Assembly: GCF_019578655.1 (NCBI RefSeq)
Contig: NC_063262.1
Coordinates: forward strand, 19,289,582 to 19,353,581
DNA length: 64,000 nt
Source of the DNA: Ricinus communis
Lineage: Eukaryota > Streptophyta > Magnoliopsida > Malpighiales > Euphorbiaceae
Reading direction: 5' to 3'
Shown here: positions 1-13,949 of the stretch, piece by piece
Layout: the number at the start of each line of letters is the position of its first letter
How positions within the stretch are numbered: position 1 is the first letter of the stretch
The notes under the pieces: model-generated
Told to the model about the DNA's origin: nothing
What the model saw: the letters and a program-made list of their open reading frames with translations, nothing else
Database searches by the model: none
Made by a program: the position numbers and the translations under genes

Positions 1-2122
1 AGATATGAATCTAGAAGCCAAATTTCTTATTTTTGTATCTTTATCTTTAATTTTATTGTTTAATGAGCTATTCCCTATAAATATGATAATTTATATTTAT
101 AAGCGCTCATTACAACATGTGAGGTCCACTTAGGTCTAGCCCATTTTAAGCCCAATTTCTAATCAAATAATTATATTAATTACCTATCTAATTATGTATA
201 AAGGCCCACGTAATCTAGCCCAGTTACAAATTATGTTTTAATTACCAAGTATTTAACCTAAATGGGCTACATCCTACGTACCAAGATCTGATTTAGTGAT
301 CCTATTCAAAGTTAGTTGATCAATTAACTAAACATGGCAAAGCCCGCTAAGTCTAATTGGATTTTAATTTAAGCCCAAACTTACCAATATGTTAACCTAA
401 TGGACTATAAATTGCATGTCAAATTCCAAGTTTTAGGACCTAAGTCTAGATGTCCAATTTTAGTTAATACTCATATAATAGTTATTTGCCATTATTAAAA
501 TAAAGTAAAAAATAAAATAAAATGAAGAAAGCAGTAAATCTAACTATTACAAGCTTTCCTCTAATTAATAAACTTAAGGAAATTATTAACTAAGTTACAG
601 TGTACAAAAATTAGAAAAAATTGCATAAAAATCCAAAAAAATGGGGCAAAATTGGTGCGGAGCCAAATCAGCATAATACAGAGCCGATTGGCTCTAGGGC
701 TTAGTAATAACCATTTTGCATATTTTTTCAATCCTCCCTCACCTAGAAGCTAATTTAACATGCAGAAGAGATAAAAAAATATGATTAAATCTTGAAAAAT
801 GAAGTAAGAATCATACTAAAATAAACAAATTAAACTAGAAATCATAAAAATAATACAAGTTCTAGAAAACAAAAAAATTGATAGAAGAAAAATAAAACTT
901 CATATGGTAGATCCTAGATTTCATTCATGCAACCCTAGAAATACGATATGATCACATAATCAAAAGAATAAATCTAACATATCACCCTCTTTATTTCAAT
1001 CATGAGATTCAAAATCCAATAGAAAACATATTATCAAATTCAAAATGCAACATGCTTATTTTATTAGATTCAAAACCCAATAAAAATTAAAAACACGTTA
1101 ATTCAAAGGAAAACCTAATCTAATCATGTGGATCATACATCAATAACTAAAAAAAAAAAATTCCTAATCATGTTTATAAAACATAAAATAAAAGAACCAG
1201 TTTGTGAAGATGGGGTGCTGATGATATTGGATCCGAGGAACCCTCAAGTTGTCACCATTGAATGTTGATTTGCGAGTCTCTAGAGATGATGTAGCAGTAG
1301 AATTGAAGATTAGATGAAAATCTAGTGTTCTGTAGGGTTTAGAAAATCTTCTATCGTTTTAAAGTACTTTTCTAATTTAAAGCTCTTTCTTAGTGACTTC
1401 TCTCTTTATTTCTTAAAACTCTCTACTTTAATGAACGTTTATGAATTATCCTAGGTTTCTAGCCTATTCCTTAATGAAAGCAGCTAACCTTAGACCTAGG
1501 ATATCATATTCTATTATATAATAGTAGTGTTAGGAAACCTCAGAGGAGCAGATAAATACTTAATTATTTAAATAAAAAAATGAATCAATTATCTTTTTAT
1601 TATCAGATTAATATCTAATAAAATAAACTAAAATCTTTAAAATTCAAATAATTATCACTAAATATATGTTAAAATTTCAATAATTATCACAAATATCTTC
1701 TAGAAACTTTTTTTACCAATTTTAGCATTTTAGGTAAAAAATATGTGTGGAACAACGTTAAATTTTAGAAAATAGCCAATTGACATTGTGTAGAACAGAC
1801 TGAATCTGCACAGAGCTGATTCGGCTCTATGCTAAGCCAATCGACTCTGTATAGAGCCGATTTGGCTACGTGCAGAGCCGATTGGCTTTAAGGGTTAAAA
1901 GTTCTAAATATCTTAATGATTTAGTCCTTAAACTGTAGTTTCACCCCTCAAACTTAATTTTTCCGCTAATTGGGTAGAAAAGTAATTTTTATTCAGTTAT
2001 TCTCAACCCTAACTTGGATTTGCCTATCCTCAATCTCTTGAGACTCGAGAAAAGCAATAACTTTCATCATAGGATTTTTCGTAATTCTTTCGATATCTAG
2101 ATCCAAAAAATGGGTATTGGCA
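1..2122 (-). repeat. LTR of Tat-lineage Ty3/gypsy family (copy a, cut by window edge)
   Basis: This is the same sequence, in the same orientation, as 23153-25356. Both share the stretch around tctagaagcc, the block of acaacatgtgaggt, and the two clusters of agccgat/atcggct motifs (here near 655-705 and 1790-1890). Read on the minus strand, the LTR would begin TGCCAATACCC at 2122, just after a purine tract (rc of 2123-2136). By comparison with copy b, roughly 200 bases of the U5 end lie outside the window. ORFs inside it are not real genes. Confidence 0.8.
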
Positions 2123-2139
2123 TCTGCCTCCGGTTTGTC

Positions 2140-2395
2140 GAGATTTTTGCAAATGAACTTTAAATAAATCAAGATAAAACATGAATATCAAGGATACGGC
2201 AAAAAGATATGAATGTGAGTAGTAGAAACTATGCTTTATAAGCCCGAAATGATGTAGAATTAGGGACAATGGTCGTTGATTTAGGGAACCACACCCGATG
2301 ATTTGGGAACCACACCCGATGATTTGGGGACCACGCCCGTTGATTTAGGAACGACGCTCGCTGATTTGGGAACGAAAATCGATCAAAGTTAGAAA
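2140..2395 (-). repeat. 3' UTR minisatellite of Tat-family element (22-bp units)
   Basis: Next to LTR copy a lies an array of about five or six diverged units of roughly 22 bp with the core gggaccacgcccgttgattt (2276-2385). The same repeat type sits in the same place, just internal to the 3' LTR, at 25500-25830 and, in plus orientation, at 53660-53880. Its position immediately upstream of the polypurine tract matches the variable 3' UTR of Tat-type elements. Confidence 0.7.
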
Positions 2396-2399
2396 TTTA

Positions 2400-4400
2400 C
2401 AATGGGTTGGAAGAGACAAGAGAGTGGTAGGCTGGAAGAGTTCATTTACATTAAAGATCATATCAGTGCTGGAACATTTAGAAAATCCAAGAAGACAATA
2501 CATTCGAGACTACAACTGAGACTACAAGCGAGATGGCTAATGAATAAGATGTTGAGATCCTCAAGAATGTTGTTATCAATGACTTGAGAAGCGTGAATTA
2601 GGAAGAGGTCCAACAACTACTGACTGTGATGGTTGTAAACCAAGCTCCTCGAGCTGCGTCGCTTGCCCACACAACACCTAAACACCTAGTTGTTGTGGAT
2701 CCCATTATTTAAGCTACTGCTAATGATGCTATTAGAAGAGGGGTGCCCCGAGACTTTTAGGACTTTGATGAGTTCATATTGAATGAGGCCAAGAAAGGAA
2801 CTACTCTTTCTACTAATGAACCTACGAGTGGCTTAAGTGCGAGACTGTAAAAGATGTAAGGAATGTTGGAAGTTAAAGATTTAAACCCGACTTATGATTT
2901 TAACGAGCTAGTCCTAACCAGGGAAGACTAGCTGCCTACGAAGTTCAAGATGCCCGAGATGAACAAGTTCGATAGAACTTGGGATCCGATGGTCCATCTG
3001 AAATAATATGCTGCTATCATGGAAACTACTTAGCTGAGTAAATCCCAAATTAAGAAATTGTTTGTACTATTCTTGGAAGGACCTACTGTGAATTGGTACC
3101 ATGGCTTAGAAAGATTTGTTAAGGCTGAGTGGAGAGATTTGTGTAATTATTTTATAAGATAATACAATTATAATACACATCTCAAAGTTTCCATTATAGA
3201 TCTTGAATCCACTAAGCAAAAGCCTAATAAGTCATTCTTATATGTTCTAACTAAATGGAGGAGTAAGGCTGGGCTGATGAATAATAAGCCTTTTGAAAAG
3301 GACAAAGTTTGTATGGTGGTCCAAAAAATGCTTCTGTCTTGGGTTGAGAGGCTTTAGAGGATGAACTCAAAGATCTTCATGGACTTGTACGATAACACGC
3401 TACAACTCAAAGAGTTTGAGAATGACAAGTGGAAGCATGTTTGAACTAGTGGAAGAAGGAATTACTAGGTTAGAGGGAGCAAAACTATTGATGTAAATAT
3501 TTTCCAGTAATCGAGAAGGTTCTTAAACTTCAAGCAGCCCTTGTTAAAGATCTTTGAGAGATTGCTACAAAATGGCCTACTGAAACCAACTACCTCTAAG
3601 AACTCGCCAAACCCTAATGCACCTAAATATAAACCAAACACCTATTACAAATACCATTATACTGACACCTGTATCCATCTCAAATATAAAATTCAAGACC
3701 TAATCGATGCCAAAAAGCTAATTGACACCGACCAACCCAGTACTAGAAGAAACCCCCTACCGAACTACAACAACGCGCCACCTCCATGACTAAGCTTGAA
3801 TATAATGAGGAAGAGATCATGAGTTTTCCTTCCAATATGTACCTGATCTCGAACCTAAGCCTGAACTAGAATAAGCACTTGAACCTGAACTAGAGCACCT
3901 ACTTCATAGATACCCACAGAGAATTTTCACCTAGCTGGGGGCACCATTTTTCGTGGTGTTCCAATACCTAGTGAGAAGCAAGAAGTTGATGCCTTTATCA
4001 TCAAGGTGTGGTCCAGTACCCTACAACATGTAGTATTGTGAGTCTCACCAAATTTGAGGCATGAGATTCAAGATGTGATAGACCGTGGAGAATGGCGAGT
4101 GAGATAGCTTTCTCAGAATACTATAGCTAACAAATGTGAGGACTTGCTAGGGTAGCCATATGGAAAGTTTAATTACAAGATTCCTTATTCTAAGCCTCCT
4201 TCAGTTGACATCTGAATTAAGGAAATTGTACCCAAGTAGTTGGGGTTCGGATAATGACGAGCAGTTAGATGGTGACTCTTGCATCATGAAAGTATGGAAG
4301 CAAAGGGAAAGGAAGTCGGTCATGGCTATTGACATTTGTACAATCCCGAAGATGAGTGTGAGCTCTAAGAAGAATCAAGTGAAGCAATAAAATAACAAGA
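2400..4400 (+). pseudogene. Degenerate gag region of a Tat-lineage Ty3/gypsy element
   Basis: The stretch parallels element A (gag start at 34620, continued at 41421-43500). Both start with gggttggaag followed by an aggctgga block. At 3230-3430 the conceptual peptide resembles the element A gag segment FLTEWRNKDGLMKNKP. At 4160-4380 it matches the A segment around PSGWGSDND and MAIDI. Stops and frameshifts occur throughout, so no protein is made. It is joined at about 2397 to a 3' UTR array of the opposite orientation, so the element is rearranged. The short ORFs inside (for example 3541-3789 and 4160-4390) are pieces of this gag, not separate genes. Confidence 0.7.
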
Positions 4401-4404
4401 TGAT

Positions 4405-5046
4405 GATGGTAAGTGATTATAAGACACACAAGAAGATATAGGAAAGTACATGTACATTTACCTTTGCGAAGAGCAATAGGAAGATTAAGATCATGAATAG
4501 AACTAGGATTGGAGATGGGATCTGATGACAAAGATGCTGATGGAGGACATGAATCTGGAGAAACATGAAAGGATTTAGGATGTGGAGCACAATGAGTTGA
4601 AAACTGTGTGATAGGAGGCTGGATTCTAGGAGGATCATAGGATGTAAGCATATAGATAAGCATATCATCCTCTTGTGAAGAAATAGACTCAAAGGTTTGA
4701 AGAAATAGTGTTTGTTCTTGGAAGATGACATCAGCTGACACCAAGTACTTGTTAAGACTTGGATAAAAATACCTATATCCTTTTTGAACACAAGAATACC
4801 CAAGGAAGATACATTTTAAGGATTTTGGGTCAAGTTTGGTAACCTGAGGATGAACATCATGGACAAAACATGTACAATAAGAAATTCTAGGTTCAACTAG
4901 AAATAATGATTTGTTAGAAAAAAGTATGTGGAAAGGAATCTCACTAGAACGTTAATTAAGAAACATGTTGTGGATACTTCATCTGCCCAAAAGGTTTTAG
5001 GGACTTTCATTTGGAATAATAAGGCTTTAGTAGTTTCAAGAAGGTG
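4405..5046 (-). pseudogene. Ty1/copia polyprotein fragment (integrase C-terminal part and downstream)
   Basis: Minus-strand translation gives a run typical of plant copia integrase C-termini. It includes FWADEVSTTCFLIN, then CTCFVHDVHPQVTKLDP, and the conserved KSLKCIFLGYS, followed by a Ser/Pro-rich linker before where RT would begin. The pieces lie in two frames (ORFs ending near 4265 and 4417), so at least one frameshift is present. RT and RNase H are absent. The fragment abuts a plus-oriented copia leader at about 5047, an arrangement no intact element would have. Confidence 0.75.
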
Positions 5047-5049
5047 TGG

Positions 5050-6062
5050 TATCAGAGCATTGAAATCCCATTTTAATTTTTTTGGATATTTAGGTTTTCT
5101 AGCTGTTTTTTTTTTGTTTTAGATGATTCAAAGTCTAATTTCTCAGTTCACCATCTTCTAAACTTCTGGTTACTGTTACCACCTATACCAGGAGGTGCGC
5201 CGGAATCTTTATGCGTTAGTCATAGTGGTCAGCTTCGCCTGAATCACCCTTACTCCCACTTTCATCATTCACATCCAGTTCCTTTCAAATTTATGTGGTT
5301 TTGAGGTTTCTCTTCATATCCTAAAATTTATTAATTTTTTTTTAGTTTCTATTGTGTGTTTCTCTCTCTATTTTGAATTCTACCTTGCTTGAGAATGTTT
5401 GAGAAAAAGAATATGGTATTGGCAGTGATTCCTGTAGTAACAAAAATTACGTAAGACAAATTTTATAGTATAAATTATTTTGGATGGAGTCACACTATGG
5501 AATTATATTTGATGAGTGTTGAAAAAGATGACCATTTAACTGATGATCCTCCCACTGATGATAGAAAATAAGCTTGGTTGAGAGATGATGCTCGACTGTG
5601 TTTAATGATATAGGGTGGTTCGGTCAGTGAATCATTGTCAACTGGTGAAAGACTTGATGCAATACTTAGCATTTTTATACTTCGAGAAAGGGAATATTTC
5701 TTATACTTTGATGTGATTAGAGCAATTTTCATATACGAAAAGGGTGAAAAATATGTGGCTAGCCTTTATAAGGATTATAAAAATCTTTATAAGGAGTTTA
5801 ATATGCTACTCCCAATGTCTTTAGTATCAAAGAACAACAAGCTCAGCGAGAGAAACTGATCATTATGGGTTTGCTTGCTACTCTTCTATTTGGGTTTGAT
5901 ACTACCAGATCTTAAATCCTTTCCAGTTCTGGGGTTCATCTTTGGAAGATGTGTTTTGTAGGATGCTCTGAGTTGAGAATTCCAACTCATCCTTTACCTA
6001 GTCTAGTACTGCTCTTGTGAGCCTTAATACTACAACTAGACCTAGAAAAAAGGTTGAGTCAA
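5050..6062 (+). pseudogene. Ty1/copia primer-binding site and degenerate gag
   Basis: At 5052 the sequence tggtatcagagca is the classic initiator-tRNA-Met primer-binding site of plant copia elements. 5070-5460 looks like an untranslated leader with no other feature. From about 5465 the conceptual protein reads YFGWSHTMELYLMS, then DDPPTDDRK, then a YKDYKNLYKEFNMLLPMS block, the pattern of a copia UBN2-type gag. Stops (for example after DDRK) and frameshifts break it. It ends near 6060 without reaching protease. The 74-residue ORF at 5635-5859 is the longest surviving piece. Confidence 0.65.
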
Positions 6063-6064
6063 GT

Positions 6065-6310
6065 AGCTTTGCTACCATGTTGTAGTTTACAAATATGAGA
6101 GGAATTTTTGTGTGTATTGATCAATAAAATGTACAAGTATTTATATAAAATTACAAGGTATAAACTAAAAAATACTATAATCTAATCCCTACAAATCAAC
6201 CTTATAATCAAGCTCTATAATCTCTAAAAATCATCCCTATAATCTAGTTCTAATTATTTCTTCTATAATCAACACTACAGCTGTAATAGCGAGCAAGGAG
6301 TGCCACACAC
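6065..6310 (-). repeat. Possible copia LTR end (minus orientation)
   Basis: On the minus strand this reads like the promoter half of an LTR: a TATA box (tatataaatac), then a short transcribed part ending ...actacaaca, followed by tggtagcaaagc, which resembles a decayed tRNA-Met primer site. The same bases also read as the last codons of the neighbouring plus-strand gag, so the primer-site reading is uncertain. No second LTR copy is present in the window. Confidence 0.35.
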
Positions 6311-6439
6311 GAGCAGAGTAAAAACAAAGTAGAGGAAGTTCTTCATTGAGGGAAATCCTATTATTGCGTATTGAATATAGATCATGTCTTTCTTTTTCCA
6401 TCATCTAGGACTAAATTATCCTATATTTGTTTTGTTATT

Positions 6440-6856
6440 ACAACCTTCTTTTTTTATGTCAAAGACCAAAAGTTATGCGCAAATTCTCATTAGATCTCGG
6501 TTGTTCTTAACAACGATGACTATTCATTTAAGTCTTCAGGTAGCACCACTAGATCTTCAATGAGGTGGAAATTCTCGTATTTCATATGTACAAATTCCTA
6601 CAGCTCGGATGAGTATTCTTGTTTATATCGCTACGAGTATCAACACTTTCTTTTTCTTATTAACAAACCATCCTCTTTTTTTCCGCTCTTCCGAAACCAG
6701 TATAGAAATGGGTGCTTATTTTACATTGTTTACCTTAGTTATTGGAGGGTCTCGGAAAGACCTAAATGGGGAACCTTTTAGGTGTAGGATTCTTGTTTAA
6801 CCTCTGTACTCATCTCGTTCTTTATTTACGTAGGTAGAACAGCTTCTTTGAATCAA
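6440..6856 (+). pseudogene. ccmC: Nuclear mitochondrial insertion carrying the N-terminal half of ccmC
   Basis: Conceptual translation matches plant mitochondrial ccmC (cytochrome c maturation, haem-handling inner-membrane protein). It starts near LLQPSF, runs through MSKTKSYAQILIRSRLFL and APLDLQ, then MSILVYIATSINTF and GAYFTLFTLVIGG, and ends near TSVLISFFIYVG. It is broken by an in-frame TGA at 6561-6563 and by a one-base shift near 6755, and it lacks the C-terminal half, including the region after the tryptophan-rich segment. Full-length ccmC is a mitochondrial gene in plants, so this is best explained as an old numt. It is not expected to function. How far mitochondrial DNA extends on either side (6310-6440, after 6856) cannot be decided by eye. 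Confidence 0.85.
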
Positions 6857-9061
6857 TAATCTTTATTTATGAATACGTGTCTTTTCGATATCTTGTTAAA
6901 TAGATCAATTGCTTTGCTAGAATTATTTTCATACACATTGTACGATTTCAAGCCTTCATATGATTGCACATCATATAAAAAGACATTCTAATCCTCTCAA
7001 AACGTTTTTAGTGCATAAAATTCTATTCCTTTAAAATCATGATTTTTGAGATATCTGTCTTTGATAAGACATCCATTAGATACTTTTAAGGTATCTACCT
7101 ATAATCTAGTCTGACATATTATTTCTCCACACACTTCCACATTTCACACATATGTCCAAATAGCTAGGTTATATTGGGTGAAGTAAAAGCAACCTCACAC
7201 TGTTAATCTTAGTTGTCTGCCATAGTGATAGCTTTTTTCTAATAGGTTTTTTCAGATTATCATGAAAAAAAAAGCTAAAAAGTGTGTTAGATATCTAAAT
7301 TGACAGTTGTAAAGATTTTCAAAGTAAATTTTGAAAAAATATCTTTTATGCATATCTAAAATATTTTAGAAGGGGTCCACAACAACTAATTTTTTGTTGT
7401 TTTATAAATATAAGCTTCACCTACCAAATTCAATAAGGAAGGATAGCCTTTACTCTCCAAATCCTTAAGACTCCAAAGTGCATTAATTAATCTTCATCAT
7501 CTTCATCTTCCATATTTGAGTGTTTACGTTTGTTGTCTTCCAAATATAAGTTTTGCTTGCATTCATCCTGCTTTTGATCTATATAGGAATTTTGTTGTTT
7601 TATTTATTTCTTTGCTACATATGCTTTCCTACGTGTTTTGCACGCACTTTGGTTATAAATTTTCTAAACATGTTAACATCCATCTCAGTTTCTTTATGCT
7701 GTTATTATTTTACATTTTTTTCTTTCTATCCTTTTCAATATCCATCTCCAATTCCAATCAATTTCATCTTTTTTCGCATAATTAGCTTGGAGGCATGAAT
7801 AGAATCTTTTACAATCCTTTACTGGTATTTAAAAAAAAAAAATCTTTCTCTAATAGTTAAGAATCTAATTTAATATTCGATGATAATTTTCTTTACAGAT
7901 CAGTGAGATCTTAAATAAACTTTAACTGAAGTTTCTAAAATATTCAGTTATTCTCTTTGCTAAAATTTGATTTAACGTTTTTTCATTGCTTCACCGGTCA
8001 TTAGTTTATAATTATTAAAGTAAGAGCATATATGCAGCACAAAGAGAGACAAATGATGAATTTGCTGTTAACTTGAAATAGAAACATTCAAATTTATTGT
8101 TTAATTCTAATTCAAGAAATGTTGTTTAGTTTTCCTTTTCAATTCAAGAAATGATGTTTGCCAAGAGCAAATTTCGAATTTTTCACTTTCTTGCTTTTTC
8201 TCAATAAATTAAATTGAAATTAAAAAAAAAAAACACTCAGATGAGAAAAAAAAAAGAAGCTAATTAAAGGTATTTGTTTTGTGTCCTATAATAAAGAAGA
8301 TAATTTAAAATATTTCAAGCAAATTAATTGCTTTCTTTTCTTTTTCCTCTCCTAATGTTTTCACAGAAAATAAAGAAAGAAAGGGAGAGAGTTATGTTTT
8401 AATGATCAAACAGAATAAGAAGAGAATGAGCCTAAAATGAGAAAGTGGTCTTGTAAGAGAGAAAATATTCTTGATAAAGGAAGAGAGTATATAAAAGAAC
8501 AGTTCTTTTACTGTTTTAGTAAGATTAAGGTTTGAAAATGAAAATGAGAAACAAAGAAAAAGAAGATGCGCACACGTCAAACTTTTGTAGATAGCTTCAC
8601 TTGCTCAATCATGTCTGATAAGACACGCCATGCCACACAATCATTTAACTGATTAATAGTAGTTAATTTATATAAATTGTGGTGTAATAGGTTCAATTTT
8701 GAAGTTCAGGGTGGCAATGAGTTTATTTATACAACTTGAGGTGCCCACTTATGTATTTCGTCAAAAAAATGTACTCATCATTACACGCCACCTTGAACAT
8801 ATATATGACCATAGATGCATCCATGTCAGCTTCTCATGCATTACAACTATTGTGTGCTTTTTTTCTTTTTGAAATAACCATTATTGTGCTTAATTACTGC
8901 GTAAAGAGGCCACTAATAGTTGGCAATTTGGCAATATCATGTACTTGTCCATGTACCATGACCCATCATATCCATTAATCCATATGTCAATTCTTAGCAT
9001 GGACTGCCAATGTTGATGGCCTGACAGATATGGAATTTTCCCAATTTGGCATGTTAGATGA
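6857..9061. other. AT-rich intergenic DNA, nothing recognised
   Basis: No protein or RNA family is recognisable. There is a TATA-like ttttataaatataag at about 7398-7412 followed by a CT-rich, leader-like stretch, but no credible reading frame after it. The 80-90-residue ORFs at 7516-7798 are hydrophobic and overlap each other. Two short direct repeats around attcaagaaatg occur near 8112 and 8144. Confidence 0.4.
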
Positions 9062-11878
<2,817 letters not shown>

Positions 11879-12029
11879 AGTATCACTTCTGATAATTGAG
11901 AGACAGACCATTAATCCTCCAAAAAATTTAAAGAGGAAATGTCCAGCCTATCTTTTTCTCTGAAGTCCAGTTCCAATTGTAAAATTTTGTTTCTTTGAAG
12001 ATGCATATAATTCCAAAAAGAAAATCCAG

Positions 12030-12035
12030 TTGACT
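12030..12035 (+). promoter_or_regulatory. W-box-like TTGACT upstream of the CRK
   Basis: TTGACT fits the WRKY-binding W-box TTGAC(C/T). It lies about 150 bp upstream of the CRK start codon. CRK genes are often WRKY-responsive. A six-base match is weak evidence on its own. Confidence 0.25.
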
Positions 12036-12559
12036 TGAAGCAATTTTGAAACTTTCTTCTAGTCGTATGAAACAATCTGTATTATTATAATAAGAAAGCT
12101 ATGTCTAGGTTATTAAGCAACCATCTTATTGTCAAATTTTTTTTACTTGGTTTCTTGCTATTGCTAAACCATAATATATTATTTTCTTAACTTAAAGATC
12201 ATTTTTCTGCCGGCTGATGATACGTCATACGTGTCAAACTTCGCTCTGCTGTAAGTCTTGCATGGTTTGTTAATGGATCCGATGATTAAACCGAGACTAA
12301 GGGATATGTTTGCTCTAGTGCGATCAACGCTGGTAGTCAATGGATCATAGCTGATAACTATTTCTTAAAATGTAATGAGACTTAATTTAAGAACTTGTTG
12401 AGTTCTAATTGGTTTTTATTTTAAGGCAAAACTTGTTAATCTACCCTCAACTATTGTCAATTTCTCAAATATACCTTTACTTTCTGAGTTTTCAATTTGA
12501 TCCATCTTTTTGCGTGTTGTATCAAAACTACACAGCCTCCACAAGGGGTGTGACCCAGA

Positions 12560-12645
12560 TGATGTGGCCTGCTGGGATGTCTATAAGTAAGTCTTGATGG
12601 AAGCCAACCTAGCAACACTATAACTCACCGTTTCATTTAACGCTC
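12560..12645 (+). repeat. Left terminal inverted repeat of a Mutator-like element
   Basis: The stretch containing ataagtaagtcttg, gaagccaacctagcaacact and tttcatttaa recurs in reverse complement at 17835-17925. The two copies differ by scattered substitutions. The outer edge of the TIR and any 9-bp target duplication could not be fixed by eye. Confidence 0.65.
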
Positions 12646-12812
12646 ATATTATACACAAAAAAACAAACAAAGGAAACAAAAGGAAACACTACTATTTCCC
12701 TTATTTTCCTCTTCTTACTTTTCTAGGGTTTCAATTATGTTATAAAATTAGTCCCTATAACTTCACTCAACACTCCTCATTCTTTGAGTTTATCGAACAC
12801 TAGCATCAGACA

Positions 12813-13318
12813 ATGGAAACCACATCATCATCATCATCATCTCATGCTTCTATTGGAGCTTACATATATGGAAGTGAGGTAAGAAATTGTGACTGGTAGT
12901 CGAGTAAAATTGATAATTTCAAGGACAATGGCTAACCTAGACCATAGTGTTTGGGGCTGTTTTTCACTAAGATAAGCCTAACTAGTCATTGAAGGGTATT
13001 AAACTGAATTTGATATGAAGAGCAATGTGTGATGCGGTGTTTTTCAATATTCTGTATAAGGTCATAGTTGTGATTTTTTTTAGGTGGCATGATGATTGGG
13101 TAAATAAGAGGACACTCTTGGTCCTTAGTGAACTAAAGCGAGTAAACCATAATTTGGACATGGTTGATAGAGAAGTAACCAATGATCGAATAAGAGAGCT
13201 TGAAAGGGAAAATGGCATACTGAAAGCAAAGCTTGAAAAAATGTTGGAGACCAATACAAAGATGAAGGCCAAGAAAAATGACTTGAAAAAGTTGAAGGAA
13301 AAATTATTAGGAAACTGA
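12813..13318 (+). pseudogene. GRF-type zinc-finger-like ORF of the MULE, degenerate
   Basis: Starting at the ATG at 12813 there is a Ser/His-rich start, then a broken Cys-containing stretch (around NCDW, with stops). After a possible intron ending at the acceptor near 13083 comes WHDDWVNKR, followed by a charged coiled coil rich in Lys, Glu and Leu to the stop at 13316. The order (Ser-rich head, Cys-x-Cys region, aromatic WHD, coiled-coil tail) resembles plant GRF zinc-finger proteins that often travel in transposons. The zinc ligands are not all visible. It converges with the minus-strand transposase, the layout of two-gene MuDR elements. Confidence 0.45.
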
Positions 13319-13949
13319 AAAACATGAAAGGTAGTGTCAATTTTTATAAGATGGGATTTTATGGTGTAGTCGCTGTGTTGATCTACAAGTTATAGAGATC
13401 TTAACGGGTTTAGGATAAGCTGGAATTTTGTGCTCCTGGGAAATTTGTAGGAGCTGCATGAAGGGTTTATGTTTCTATTAGTTTTAGTTAGTTAAGTTCA
13501 GACAATTGTATTGGGTAGTGGTGTGCTTTGTTTGTAATGGAATGACTCTTGTATTGGGTCATTCCAATGAACTATATTTTATCATGTAATGAAAGTGAAG
13601 TTTTTGTGTTATTTTCAAATGTTGCAAATAATTACTTAATAGAGAACATGTGGAACTAACTTCCATAATTAGTAAGTTACAAAGTGTTCCCATTTCATTT
13701 TATATATAACCAAAAAAGTTGATATGTCTTGCATATAAAGTCATTACAAAAAGAATAATATATCAATTTTCTAATTCTTGAAAGTGCAATGATACTGTCA
13801 GAAAAAAAAAAAAAAAACAAGTGAGACTGCTTTGATATAATAGTTCCCATTACAAACAAAATAACAAGCAAAATCCTTTAGAGCAACTTTTTATACTTTT
13901 GGTTTGGCTTAGGCAAAACATGTTGTCCTTCATGGAGCTACAAATTTAT

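Noticed and set aside
6065..6079. Definite copia primer-binding site on the minus strand
   Set aside because: tggtagcaaagc differs from tggtatcagagc, and the same bases read as the end of the plus-strand gag, so it was kept only as part of a low-confidence LTR call.
7516..7798. Overlapping hydrophobic ORFs after a TATA-like box
   Set aside because: Two frames overlap fully, T-rich DNA yields Phe/Leu-rich peptides by chance, and no known domain appears.
12409..12597. 62-residue plus ORF overlapping the MULE left end
   Set aside because: Crosses the TIR boundary and has no similarity to known proteins.
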